In this document: piece by piece, positions 16,336 to 24,019 of the stretch
Layout: every line of letters starts with the position of its first letter
Numbering within the stretch: the stretch's first letter is position 1
Assembly (NCBI GenBank): GCA_029243605.1
Contig: JAQWRT010000007.1
Span: forward strand, 1-33,288
Direction of reading: 5' to 3'
Length of the DNA: 33,288 nucleotides
Source: Myxococcota bacterium
Lineage (GTDB): Bacteria > Myxococcota_A > UBA9160 > UBA4427
Made by a program: the position numbers and the translations under genes
The notes under the pieces: generated by a model
Databases searched by the model: none
The model's input: only the letters and a program-made list of their open reading frames with translations
What the model was told of the DNA's origin: nothing

Positions 16336-17337
16336 CTAATCGGTGGGGGCGCCGACCTCAAGCACGAGTTTCCCCGTGACCCGACCTGCGGCCAGAGATT
16401 CGAGCGCCGAAGGAAGCGCGTCGAAGGGAACGACCTCATGGATCCTGGGGCTAAGTTTGCCCTGGGCCCACCAGCCCAAGAGATCGGCTTGGGCTTTCTC
16501 TTTGAAGACCCGGTCATAGCGCGTGGGGATGACACCCATGACCGAGTAGTTGTTGTTGACGAGGTGCGCGGTCTCGGTCTTTCCCCACTCTCCGCTGGCG
16601 AAGCCAACCGCGAGAATACGGCCCTCGTGGGCGATGCAGCGCGTCGCGCTCGAAAAGGCTGGACCGCCGACAGGGTCGTAGACGACGTTGACACCGACGC
16701 CCTCGGTGGCCTTCATGACTTCTGCCGCGATATCCTCAGCCCGGTAATCAATGACATGATCGGCTCCAAGGGTTCGGCAAAATTGAGCTTTGTCTGGGCC
16801 TCCAGCGGTTGCGATGACCCGGGCACCCAGGGCCTTGCCCAGTTGGACCGCGGCCTGCCCGGTGCCGCCTGCTCCACCGAGTACCAGGAGGTCCTCGCCG
16901 GGGTCAATCTTGGCCCGGGCGACCAGAGCGATATAGGCGGTGTGAAAGGGGATGAGGAAGCCTGCGGCCTCCGCATCGCTCATCTCCTCGGGGACGGGGA
17001 GGCAGAAATCGTCGAGCACGAGGCACTCGTCGGCGAAGCCCCCCTGACCCGTGAAGAAATGGGTGACGGCCATCACGCGATCGCCCACGTTTCGCCCCGT
17101 CACACCCTCACCGAGGGCAAGGATACGCCCAACCACCTCCTGGCCCTGGGTGAAAGGAGACCGGGCCGGGGTTAGGGGATAGTCGCCGGTGCACATCAGC
17201 GCGTCGGGCAACCCGATCCCCGCTGCCAATACCTCCACATGCACCGTGTTCGGGAGGGGGGAGGGTGGATCGGTCGCTGGATTGAGGACCAGCGCATGAG
17301 AGGGGGAACCCGATCGGACGGTCTGCCATGCGCGCAT
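16336..17337 (-). CDS. Zinc-free MDR oxidoreductase, NADPH:quinone/enone reductase type
   Basis: Cytoplasmic NADPH-dependent reductase of 333 aa from the medium-chain dehydrogenase/reductase superfamily. The N-terminal GroES-like domain (about 1-135) has GQEVVGRILALGEGV. The Rossmann motif is VLGGAGGTGQAAVQLGK (about 146-160), followed by ATAGGPDK, where a GxxGxxG nucleotide fold is evident. The structural-zinc Cys cluster of alcohol dehydrogenases is absent, so it is the quinone-oxidoreductase/enoyl reductase branch. ATG 17337 begins MRAWQ as in relatives; GGGAGGG lies 12 bases upstream. The frame stays open far upstream to 17766, but that part is antisense to the selenoprotein. Likely substrates are enones or alpha,beta-unsaturated CoA thioesters. 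Confidence 0.88.
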   Translation of the reverse strand: MRAWQTVRSGSPSHALVLNPATDPPSPLPNTVHVEVLAAGIGLPDALMCTGDYPLTPARSPFTQGQEVVGRILALGEGVTGRNVGDRVMAVTHFFTGQGGFADECLVLDDFCLPVPEEMSDAEAAGFLIPFHTAYIALVARAKIDPGEDLLVLGGAGGTGQAAVQLGKALGARVIATAGGPDKAQFCRTLGADHVIDYRAEDIAAEVMKATEGVGVNVVYDPVGGPAFSSATRCIAHEGRILAVGFASGEWGKTETAHLVNNNYSVMGVIPTRYDRVFKEKAQADLLGWWAQGKLSPRIHEVVPFDALPSALESLAAGRVTGKLVLEVGAPTD

Positions 17338-17500
17338 TGAATGCTTCATCCCTCCCGCAGCCCGAATGGCTTTGCCCGCTGAAAGGTAGGCCAATGGAGG
17401 ATAAAAGCATCGGTGAAGACAGGCTATTGGGTGCCTGCTTGTCTCCCGGCGAGGGCTATGCCAGATTGCCCAGGGAGCCGATTTTAAGAGGATTTCGAGA

Positions 17501-18724
17501 ATGACGATTGAACGCGATGAACACGGATTCGATGCCCCCGCACCCTTAGGGCATCCGGCCCGATCCGGCCTTCCCCAGGGCCACGGTACAGGGCCCGAGA
17601 TCGGTGAGCGGTTGCCGGAGTTCGACCTGCCCGACGCGAACGGTGAGCGGGTTCGCTTGCATGAGGACCGGGCCGGGGCGAAGGCGGTGGTGGTCTTTTT
17701 TCGCTCGGCCGTGTGGTGACCCCCTTGTTGGACGCAACTCGGTGAGTTGCGCGATGCGTACGCCAAATTCGAGGATCAAGGGGTCAAGCTCTATGCGATC
17801 TCCTACGACGATCAAGAAACCTTGAAGGAATTCGCCCAGGGGCAAGATATCCCGTACCCGCTTCTTTCTGATGTCGACTCCGAGGCGATTAGGGAGTATG
17901 GAATTCTCAATACCGAAGTCTCGGCGGACGATGCTTTTCTTTATGGAATTCCCTTTCCCGGGGTCTACGTCGCGGATGAATCAGGGCGCGTTGTCGCCAA
18001 GTTTTTTTACGATTCCTACAAGAAGCGAGACAGCCCTGAGAGCTTTTTGGATGCAGCGCTCGGCCGGATTGTTCTCGATGAGGAGAATCCCCAGGCAGCC
18101 GGGGGAGGAGACGGCGTCGGGGTGACGGCTGCGATCCACGGGGGCAAGGGAACGATTCGCCAGGGGATCATGCGCAAGCTGGTCGTTCGTTTTGAGCTTG
18201 CAGAGGGGCTGCATATCTATGCGGACCCGGTACCCGATGGGATGGTGGGGACGAAGATTGGCGTCGAGGGGCCTCCGGGTCTTCACGTTCTCGACCCGGT
18301 CTTTCCAGTCAGTGAGAAACTCCGCCTCGAGAACATGAACCTGGATTTGCAGGTGTGGAGTGGAGTCGTGGATATCACGGTTCCCTTCTACGCCACCGGA
18401 GAACTCGCCAGCGAGACGCGTCCCCTGGACATGCCCGAAGCCGAGATCCACGTCAGCGTTCGATATCAGGCCTGTACGGCGGAAGAATGCCTGCTGCCGA
18501 AGACCGAAGAACTCGTTCTCAAGCTGGGCTTGGACGTAGTCGATGTGCCCGCTCTCTCGCTCCATATGGGACACGGGCAGCGTGAGGGGTCCTACAGCAG
18601 TATGCCGGGGATGCGGAGGCTCTTGCTCCGCAAGTTGAGAGCCAATCCGTTCGGATTTCTCAAGTTCTTTGCGAAGGCAATTCGTCTCGAATGGGCGGCG
18701 CGACGACGCGGCAGTCAGCTTTGA
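17501..18724 (+). CDS. Selenocysteine-containing peroxiredoxin-like protein fused to a DsbD-alpha-like domain (TGA 17717-17719 read as Sec73)
   Basis: Predicted thiol/selenol redox enzyme of 407 aa, with Sec73 as the attacking residue in WUPPC (U73, C76). The AhpC/TSA-type domain (about 30-195) has EIGERLPEFDLPD, then VVVFFRSAVW before the TGA; relatives read FFRSADWCPFC, so TGA stands exactly at the conserved Cys. The same frame continues with LKEFAQGQDIPYPLLSD and stays open for 334 codons. Residues about 210-360 resemble the DsbD N-terminal domain, with a Cys pair C325/C330 in YQACTAEEC. ATG 17501 has AGAGGA eight bases upstream. No signal peptide, so both domains seem cytoplasmic, unusual for DsbD-alpha. 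Ordinary annotation would split it in two at the TGA. A nonsense mutation of a Cys codon is the alternative. Confidence 0.85.
17720..17751 (+). promoter_or_regulatory. Putative bacterial SECIS hairpin after the TGA codon
   Basis: CGCAACTC (17733-17740), loop GGT (17741-17743), GAGTTGCG (17744-17751) form a perfect 8-bp stem. It begins 13 bases after the TGA and its loop starts 21 bases after it. Bacterial SECIS elements lie within the coding region at about this distance and have a G within the first loop bases, which holds here. The hairpin would recruit SelB with Sec-tRNA. A SECIS is defined by structure more than sequence, so this stays a prediction. Confidence 0.75.
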
Positions 18725-18781
18725 ACACGGCGCCTGGGCCTTGAAGCGACGAGGCAAGGGTGCCCAAGAGGAGGATGGAGA

Positions 18782-19642
18782 GTGCAGTGTGGCAGCTTCG
18801 CCGGCTTCGATGTGGAGATCAGGCCGCCCGGGATCGCATGGATCCAGTTTACGAGTCCCGAGAGGATGAACGGGCTCACCACCTCGATCAAGCGAGATCT
18901 CGTCGAAACCCTGACCCAGGCGCAGATGGATGATCGCGTGCGGGTGCTGGTTTTCACGGGCAGTGGGCGGGCGTTTTGCGCGGGAGACGATCTAAAATCC
19001 TACCGAGATGCCGAGATCCCAGGCCAGAGGTTGATGGCCGATATCCCTCCCGGGCACGATACGGCCCTGGGAACCTATAACGGCCTGCGGACCGTCTCTC
19101 AGCCCTTGAATACGGCGCTGAGAAGCCTCGACAAGATGACCGTGGCCGCTCTCAACGGAGTGGCGATCCAGACGGGACTCTCCCTCGCCCTGTCCTGCGA
19201 TTTTCGCCTGGCCGCTTCTTCCGCTCGCCTGGGGAGCGCCACCCTGCGATTCGGGCTTCTACCCGACGAGGGAGGCCAATACTTGTTGGTTCGATTACTC
19301 GGTCTGGCTCGGGCCTTGGACTTCGTGCTTCGCAAGCGGATCGTCAGCGCGGAGGAAGCCCTCGAACTCGGATTGGTCACCGAGGTCGTGGCCCCCGAAG
19401 AACTCGAATCCGCCGCCCTGGCTCTGGCCTCGGAGTTGGCGACTGGCCCCCAGGTCGCCATGCGCCTGGCCAAACGCTCGCTCTATAATGCCGCCGAACT
19501 TGGCTGGGAGCATGCCCTCGATGAGATCGCTTCGAAGACGGCCATCGCGGACCATCACCCAGACGTGCGCGAGGGAGTGCAGGCGTTCTTCCAGGGGCGC
19601 GAGCCGCATTTTAATGCATGGCTCGAAGAGGAGCCGGACTAG
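18782..19642 (+). CDS. Enoyl-CoA hydratase/isomerase family protein (crotonase superfamily)
   Basis: Cytoplasmic CoA-thioester enzyme of 286 aa. AFCAGDDLKSY (about 61-71) forms the first oxyanion-hole segment, and NGVAIQTGLSLALSCDFRLAA (about 125-145) the second; the latter lacks the usual GGG, having IQTG. The catalytic region FGLLPDEGGQYLLVRLLG has Asp-Glu in place of the family's first Glu pair. It may catalyse isomerisation, or hydration with an altered active site. GTG 18782 has AGGAGG (18769-18774) with seven bases of spacing. It lies 57 bases after the selenoprotein on the same strand, so co-transcription is likely. A strong hairpin follows its stop. Confidence 0.9.
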   Translation: MQCGSFAGFDVEIRPPGIAWIQFTSPERMNGLTTSIKRDLVETLTQAQMDDRVRVLVFTGSGRAFCAGDDLKSYRDAEIPGQRLMADIPPGHDTALGTYNGLRTVSQPLNTALRSLDKMTVAALNGVAIQTGLSLALSCDFRLAASSARLGSATLRFGLLPDEGGQYLLVRLLGLARALDFVLRKRIVSAEEALELGLVTEVVAPEELESAALALASELATGPQVAMRLAKRSLYNAAELGWEHALDEIASKTAIADHHPDVREGVQAFFQGREPHFNAWLEEEPD

Positions 19643-19703
19643 GCTCCGGTCCCTTGCCCAGGGCCTGTTTCAGGGAGAGACCGGCTGCCGCAAAAACGCG
19701 GTG

Positions 19704-19742
19704 GATGCCGGAATGCAGGGAAGACCCCCGCACTCCGGCATC
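19704..19742. terminator. Strong hairpin between convergent crotonase and SDR genes
   Basis: GATGCCGGAATGC (19704-19716) pairs with GCACTCCGGCATC (19730-19742): 13 positions with one A/C mismatch and a 13-base loop. It sits between the crotonase stop (19642) and the opposing SDR stop (19759), followed by ACTTTT on the plus strand. A bidirectional terminator is the best reading. Confidence 0.6.
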
Positions 19743-19758
19743 GGTCACTTTTGGCTGA

Positions 19759-20640
19759 TCAGAAGACCAGCTTGGCGACGGTGGCGGGTTCAGGCCAGTT
19801 CGCCATCGACTTGAGGATCTTCTCGCCGACCTCGGAGGGCGTCCACGCATCTTCGGCGCCGTCGCGATCCGCGAGGGTCTCGAAGGCAGGGTAGAGCAGG
19901 GAGACACGGTTTCCGCTGATCACGAATTGCCGCCCGGTGATCTCCGCCGCTTCGTCCGAGCACAGCCAAGCGATGGCCGGAGAGACTTTCTCTGCTGCGA
20001 AGTTGACCTCCGAACCCTCAGGGAAGAGATCGGCTGTCATACGAGAGTAGGCATTGGGGGCCAACACGTTTACGGTGATCCCCGCCTTGGCCGCCTCGAT
20101 GGCAAGGCAACGCATGAAACCCGCAATGCCCGCCTTGGCCGCGCCGTAATTTGTCTGGCCAAAATTGCCGATCAAGCCCGAGGTAGAGCTGGTCATGATG
20201 ATCCGGCCCCCGGTCCCTTGCTCGATCATTTGGCCGTAGACCGCACGCGTGGGGTGGTAGGTTCCCTTGAGGTGCACGGCGATGACGGGATCCCAGAGAT
20301 CCTCGCTCATCTTCTTGAAGGATTTGTCGCGGAGAATGCCCGCGTTGTTGATCAGGATGTCGACCTTGCCGAACTCCGACACTGCGGCGTCAACCAGCGC
20401 CTGGGCATCGTCCGCCTCGGTGACCGAACCGTAGTTGGCGATGGCTTGACCGCCTGCGGCGCGAATTTCTTCGACCACGGCATCGGCCATGGAATTGCCG
20501 CCGCCTTGTCCATCGACGCTGCCGCCGAGGTCGTTCACGACTACCGCCGCGCCCTCTTTGCCAAGCAACAGAGAGTGGGCTCGCCCGAGGCCGCCCCCGG
20601 CTCCGGTGACGATGGCCACCTTTCCGTCCAAAATTCCCAT
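19759..20640 (-). CDS. SDR family hydroxyacyl-CoA dehydrogenase-like (MFE-2/HSD17B4 type)
   Basis: Cytoplasmic NAD(P)-dependent dehydrogenase of 293 aa, probably oxidising a 3-hydroxyacyl-CoA. The cofactor motif is TGAGGGLG (12-19). VVVNDLGG (about 33-40) with the following SVDGQGGG insert is typical of the hydroxyacyl-CoA dehydrogenase domain of peroxisomal multifunctional enzyme type 2 and of bacterial relatives. NNAG is at 98-101; the catalytic Ser is S151/S152, with Tyr165 and Lys169 in NYGAAKAG. ATG 20640 has AAAGGAG eight bases upstream. It is convergent with the crotonase gene and divergent from the SnoaL-like gene. With the neighbouring crotonase it could give two steps of beta-oxidation. 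Confidence 0.92.
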   Translation of the reverse strand: MGILDGKVAIVTGAGGGLGRAHSLLLGKEGAAVVVNDLGGSVDGQGGGNSMADAVVEEIRAAGGQAIANYGSVTEADDAQALVDAAVSEFGKVDILINNAGILRDKSFKKMSEDLWDPVIAVHLKGTYHPTRAVYGQMIEQGTGGRIIMTSSTSGLIGNFGQTNYGAAKAGIAGFMRCLAIEAAKAGITVNVLAPNAYSRMTADLFPEGSEVNFAAEKVSPAIAWLCSDEAAEITGRQFVISGNRVSLLYPAFETLADRDGAEDAWTPSEVGEKILKSMANWPEPATVAKLVF

Positions 20641-20667
20641 TTTCTAGGCTCCTTTAAAATTCAAGAT

Positions 20668-20686
20668 CCGCCTATCTATGAGGCGG
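20668..20686. repeat. Short inverted repeat upstream of the MFE-2-like SDR
   Basis: CCGCCT (20668-20673) and AGGCGG (20681-20686) enclose a 7-base loop, 28 bases before the SDR start in the 234-base divergent region. It could be an operator or a 5' leader hairpin; nothing more can be said. Confidence 0.3.
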
Positions 20687-20874
20687 GCCGAACGGGGACT
20701 ATAGGGGGCACGGGCTATCCGACCCAGGCCCGGAGAAAAAGATCCTTCGCTTCGGATGGGCTGGGGCGGCGCGCCGAGGGCGTTTTTACAGAAAACCAAG
20801 GGTGCTGTGGGGGTTGGCTAAATCCTTGGGATGCGAGAAGCTGGTAGGGAACCTCGTTTTGACCAGGAGAAGTC

Positions 20875-21279
20875 ATGGGAAGGCAGGAAGAGGAGAACAA
20901 GGAACTCGCAAGACGCTTGATCCGGGCGCTCTCCCAAGCGGATACAGAGTTTGTGAGGGAGCACTACTCCTCTGATTTCAAGCTCTGGGTCACGGGGTCG
21001 CTGCCCTTCAGCGGGACGAACGATAAAGCGGGTGCCCTCCACTCCATGCCTCAGGTGCTGGGCCTCTTCCCCGATGGGATTGAGTTCAGGATCGAGGCCA
21101 TGACCGCCGAGGGAGAACGTGTGGCCATCGAGGCTACAGGTCGGGGTAGAACCATTCGTGGGGACCTCTACGAGCAGGAATACCATTTTCTGATGCGGGC
21201 GCTCGACGGGAAGATCGTCGAATGGAAGGAATACATGGATACCGAACACGCCCGGAAGGTTCTGGTGGGAGAGGGGTAG
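20875..21279 (+). CDS. SnoaL-like/NTF2-fold protein (ketosteroid isomerase-related)
   Basis: Small cytoplasmic protein of 134 aa with the cone-shaped NTF2 fold. The pattern is an N-terminal helix (ENKELARRLIRALSQAD), EHYSSDFKLWVTGS with the short loops, then alternating strands ending EYHFLMRALDGKIVEWKEYMDTEHA, which is the family's usual last pair of strands. Such proteins act as isomerases, cyclases or hydratases on polycyclic or CoA substrates, or only bind ligands; the active residue cannot be assigned. ATG 20875 has AGGAG six bases upstream. It is divergent from the MFE-2-like SDR and next to the crotonase block, so a role in the same pathway is plausible. Confidence 0.75.
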   Translation: MGRQEEENKELARRLIRALSQADTEFVREHYSSDFKLWVTGSLPFSGTNDKAGALHSMPQVLGLFPDGIEFRIEAMTAEGERVAIEATGRGRTIRGDLYEQEYHFLMRALDGKIVEWKEYMDTEHARKVLVGEG

Positions 21280-21413
21280 GGTTTTCCGAGGTCGGCCTAG
21301 TCCCCCATCCCTGGCGAGAGGTTTTCTCCGTGATTCGCACCCGGCTAAAGGGTGCCATGGCCTGGCTGGTGAAGCGGGTCGGGCAGTTGGGTGTGCCAAC
21401 GATCCCGATATTC

Positions 21414-21448
21414 CAGCCGGTTCGCGATTCCTGACCAAGAACCGGTTG
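21414..21448. terminator. Candidate terminator hairpin between SnoaL-like gene and glycosyltransferase
   Basis: CAGCCGGTTC (21414-21423) and GAACCGGTTG (21439-21448) pair over 10 positions with one G-U and a 15-base loop, between the convergent stops at 21279 and 21461. There is no U-tract. Confidence 0.4.
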
Positions 21449-21460
21449 AGGCCGCTTGCT

Positions 21461-22579
21461 CTAGGCGAGTTCGAGGTAACGGCGGCTGATCCTATCCCAT
21501 GAGAAGGCTTCTGAACGGTTGAGGGCTGCCTGGCGAAATTTCTGCCTAGCCTCGGGTTCCTCGAGGAGGCCGACCAGGGCATCCGCCATCGCCTCTTCGT
21601 CCCCGGGTTCGACGATGAAGCCGGTCTCACCGTCCAAGACTAGATCCTGGCTTCCGCTGATATTGGTGACCACCGATGGCAGCCCGACCGCCATGGACTC
21701 AAGCACGACCAGGGGCATCATCTCCCAGATTGAAGGCGAGAAAAAGACGTTGGCCTGCTGGTAGGCGCCCACCATGCGGTCGCCTTGCAGAGGGCCCGGG
21801 AAGAGGACACGGTCACCTACGCCGAGGGATTCTGCCAAGGTTTGGTGGTTTGACGCGTTCTTGCCGATGATGGCGTAGTAGGCGTTGTCTAATCGTTCGG
21901 CGACATTCGCAAAGGCGCGGATTCCCGCAGAGTAGTCCTTCTGGGGATGATCCCGGCCCACGCTGAGGATAATGAGGGCGGAGGAATCGAGGCCGAGTTC
22001 ATCTCGAAGAGAGAATTCGACGGTTTTTCTGAACCGTTCGAGGTCGACCCCGTTCGAGATGTCCTTGATGACTTGGGAGTCGACGCCCAGATCCTTGATC
22101 ATTTTATGAGCATGGGTGCTGATCGCAATCGCCCCGACCGATTGGTTGAGTCCCTCGCGTAATTCGGCATCGATGCCGTATCTCTTGCGAAAGCCCCAGT
22201 CGAAAAGGGTAATGTCCGAGCCATGGCAGGTAACCACATAGCGTCGCTTGGGATGCATGCGCGCCAACCAATGGGCAGTCGGGTAGGCCATGTGGGCGGA
22301 AATGAAATCCGGGTTGAAATCTTCCAGGATCCTTTCGATGGAGCGGCGGCTGTAGCCCGAGAAGGGGAAGCGGTGGTATCCGAAGCGCGGGGCGCCTCTG
22401 AGAAGATCAAATTTGGCTACGGCATAGTTGGCTTCTGGATGAGTTGGCCGATCGCTGGTCCAGTTGATGACGAGGACGTCGTGGCCTTGTTTCCCCCACT
22501 CGACGGCTAGGCTGTGCACTACGAATTCCATGCCGCCCAGGGCGGGGAGGAAGCTGGTAGACAGGAGTGCGATTCTCAT
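21461..22579 (-). CDS. GT4-type (GT-B) glycosyltransferase
   Basis: Retaining sugar-nucleotide-dependent glycosyltransferase of 372 aa. The N-terminal domain starts MRIALLSTSFLPALGGMEFVV, with the GGME loop typical of GT4 enzymes. The C-terminal Rossmann domain has ILSVGRDHPQKDY (about 208-220), and the nucleotide-sugar-binding E-x7-E motif is E286/E294 in SIWEMMPLVVLES. Ser/Gly-rich VVTNISGSQDLV follows. No membrane helix; it likely works on the inner side of the membrane in making a glycolipid or polysaccharide. It stands alone, with the cupin gene 142 bases upstream in the same direction and a tandem repeat between them. Confidence 0.9.
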   Translation of the reverse strand: MRIALLSTSFLPALGGMEFVVHSLAVEWGKQGHDVLVINWTSDRPTHPEANYAVAKFDLLRGAPRFGYHRFPFSGYSRRSIERILEDFNPDFISAHMAYPTAHWLARMHPKRRYVVTCHGSDITLFDWGFRKRYGIDAELREGLNQSVGAIAISTHAHKMIKDLGVDSQVIKDISNGVDLERFRKTVEFSLRDELGLDSSALIILSVGRDHPQKDYSAGIRAFANVAERLDNAYYAIIGKNASNHQTLAESLGVGDRVLFPGPLQGDRMVGAYQQANVFFSPSIWEMMPLVVLESMAVGLPSVVTNISGSQDLVLDGETGFIVEPGDEEAMADALVGLLEEPEARQKFRQAALNRSEAFSWDRISRRYLELA

Positions 22580-22663
22580 CGGGTGCTCTCAATTCTCGGG
22601 TCAAGCCCACTGGCGAAGGTGGGCGAGCAGCGGTGGGCCGCCTGGGTTCATCGTAACAGGTGA

Positions 22664-22697
22664 GTATTAGACAGGTACGTATTGGACAAGGACGTAT
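22664..22697. repeat. Two tandem 15-base direct repeats upstream of the glycosyltransferase
   Basis: GTATTAGACAGGTAC (22664-22678) is followed directly by GTATTGGACAAGGAC (22679-22693) and by a third partial GTAT. Three of 15 positions differ. They lie 85-115 bases upstream of the glycosyltransferase start, between it and the cupin stop, so they may be a direct-repeat activator site. Confidence 0.45.
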
Positions 22698-22721
22698 CGC
22701 GGTTCGAATTGGGGCGGCTAT

Positions 22722-23198
22722 CTACTCGAGGCGATCGCAGGGTTCGGGTTTGATCTGGTTCGGATCCTGCTGCCCGAGATAAACCCCCAGGAGTTCTACT
22801 GTCGCGTCCCCCGCCGCATAGCCCACATGGCACCAATTGATTGCCTCAATATAGGCTTGGCCCATGGAGAAGGTCTTTTTCCCCCGACTCCCGTAATCGA
22901 CGCCGAGCTCTCCCGAGAGAACGTATGCGAGGAGGGGGATGGCGTGTTTGTGTGGGGCCGTCTTCATACCGGGCTCGATGGTGATTTTGAACACTTCAAT
23001 CAGCGGGACTCCGTCGGGGAAGGTATAGGCTTGGCCGAGCACGGTCTGAGAGGGGGCTTCGATGGCCACCGGGAGAGAACTGATCGATTCGTAGGGGTCG
23101 TTGCCCGCCCGATGGTCTACTGCGCTCGCGGCTGTGGCCAGTAGTGCGGCGACGGTGGCGAGGGAGGCAAGTACGGCTCGCCTAGTAGGCTTTTGCAT
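22722..23198 (-). CDS. Secreted cupin-domain protein
   Basis: Exported single-cupin protein of 158 aa. The signal peptide MQKPTRRAVLASLATVAALLATAASA has an Arg pair close to Tat type but lacks the full RRxFL, so Sec export is as likely. The cupin core has the first motif GMKTAPHKHAIPLLAYVLSGEL (the two His and later Glu are metal-ligand candidates) and a second motif region INWCHVGYAAGD with His. It may be a small enzyme or binding protein of the periplasm; the function is unknown. ATG 23198 has GGAGAG nine bases upstream. It is followed by the glycosyltransferase and preceded by a decayed SDR on the same strand. Confidence 0.8.
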   Translation of the reverse strand: MQKPTRRAVLASLATVAALLATAASAVDHRAGNDPYESISSLPVAIEAPSQTVLGQAYTFPDGVPLIEVFKITIEPGMKTAPHKHAIPLLAYVLSGELGVDYGSRGKKTFSMGQAYIEAINWCHVGYAAGDATVELLGVYLGQQDPNQIKPEPCDRLE

Positions 23199-23357
23199 GG
23201 TGTCGCGCTCTCCATTCTGACTTCTGGATCGGTAGTGTGTCGGGCGAAGCCGATATTCGGGAAAAGACTATGTCTTTGGAGCGGGCTCGCGGATGGTAAC
23301 CCAGGCCTTCGAAATCGGCGTGCCCGATTCGGCTGGCGCAGTTCTTGGGGTGACGGA

Positions 23358-23745
23358 TCAGGTGGCGAGATAGCCTCCATCGACGGCGATGGAGGTCCCG
23401 GTGATATAGCCGGCATCATCGGAGAGCAAGAACGCAATGGTTGCGCCGTACTCGTCCTTGGCCCGACCCGGTCTGCGAATATCGGCGCCATAGTCCACGG
23501 CAATCTGCTTGGCGAGGCCGATGACCCCGTGCTTGGAGACGGCGTACGACGCGGCCGCTCCGCCAGCGCCGATTACGGATCCGGCGATGGAAGAGGTGAT
23601 CGGCCGCGACAGCATCCGCCAGGGGTCTGCGGATGTCGGCCACCGCGACGAGCCCGCCCTCCTCGGCGATCCGCAGGCAGGCCCCACGGCCGATGCCGCT
23701 TCCTCCGCCTGTGACGATGATCGGTTTGTCGTGGAGACGCTTCAT
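23358..23745 (-). pseudogene. Decayed SDR gene with two internal deletions and a frameshift
   Basis: Read on the minus strand, the first part (23745 to about 23612) encodes MKRLHDKPIIVTGGGSGIGRG and VAVADIRRPLADAVAA, the normal N-terminus of an NAD-dependent SDR. It then jumps, in another frame, to ITSSIAGSVIG and SYAVSKHGVIGLAKQ (the catalytic Tyr-Lys part), missing about 85 residues including NNAG. A second deletion removes about 35 residues between DYGADIR and the C-terminal KDEYGATIAFLLSDD-AGYITGTSIAVDGGYL. The total, about 130 codons, is half of the usual 250. The pieces are well conserved, so decay is recent, or the contig is misassembled here. Confidence 0.8.
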
Positions 23746-23942
23746 CGAGATTTCCCTATGGATTTTCGGGGCGAGGGTGTCGGCTGTTGTCCGAGAGCGG
23801 GAAGACGAGGCTCGCTCGGGTTGGCCTGGCCTCGAAATGAACGGATGGGCCCACGGGGGTGGGCCGCAATGCCATATCCCGACTCCAGATCCCAAGGGTG
23901 ACTGACCGGGGCTTTTCTGGGGCTCCTGAAGGCACCCTCCAG

Positions 23943-23970
23943 GGGGAATGCATGGTTTCCGTCATTCCCC
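23943..23970 (-). terminator. Candidate terminator hairpin downstream of the ABC exporter operon
   Basis: GGGGAATG (23943-23950) and CATTCCCC (23963-23970) form a perfect 8-bp stem with a 12-base loop, about 50 bases past the stop of the second ABC gene on the minus strand. No U-tract follows. Confidence 0.4.
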
Positions 23971-24019
23971 GGCGCTCGCTGAAAAGATACGCCTGGCGGC
24001 GCACCAGGGCGGCCAGGAC

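Noticed and set aside
16237..17175. Plus-strand open frame (312 codons)
   Set aside because: Antisense to the MDR reductase gene; low-complexity GC-rich shadow.
17717..17719. TGA as a plain nonsense mutation splitting a redoxin gene in two
   Set aside because: It stands exactly at the conserved catalytic Cys, the frame stays open for 334 codons with family-like sequence, and a SECIS-like hairpin follows. A single Cys-to-stop change cannot be fully excluded without genome data.
17338..17766. Upstream extension of the MDR reductase frame
   Set aside because: The extension is antisense to the selenoprotein, has no family similarity, and the true start has a matching MRAWQ start and a ribosome site.
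19927..20847. Plus-strand open frame (306 codons)
   Set aside because: Antisense to the MFE-2-like SDR gene; no recognisable domain.
23756..24004. Minus-strand 82-codon frame downstream of the ABC operon
   Set aside because: Low complexity, Arg/Pro-rich, covers the likely terminator hairpin.
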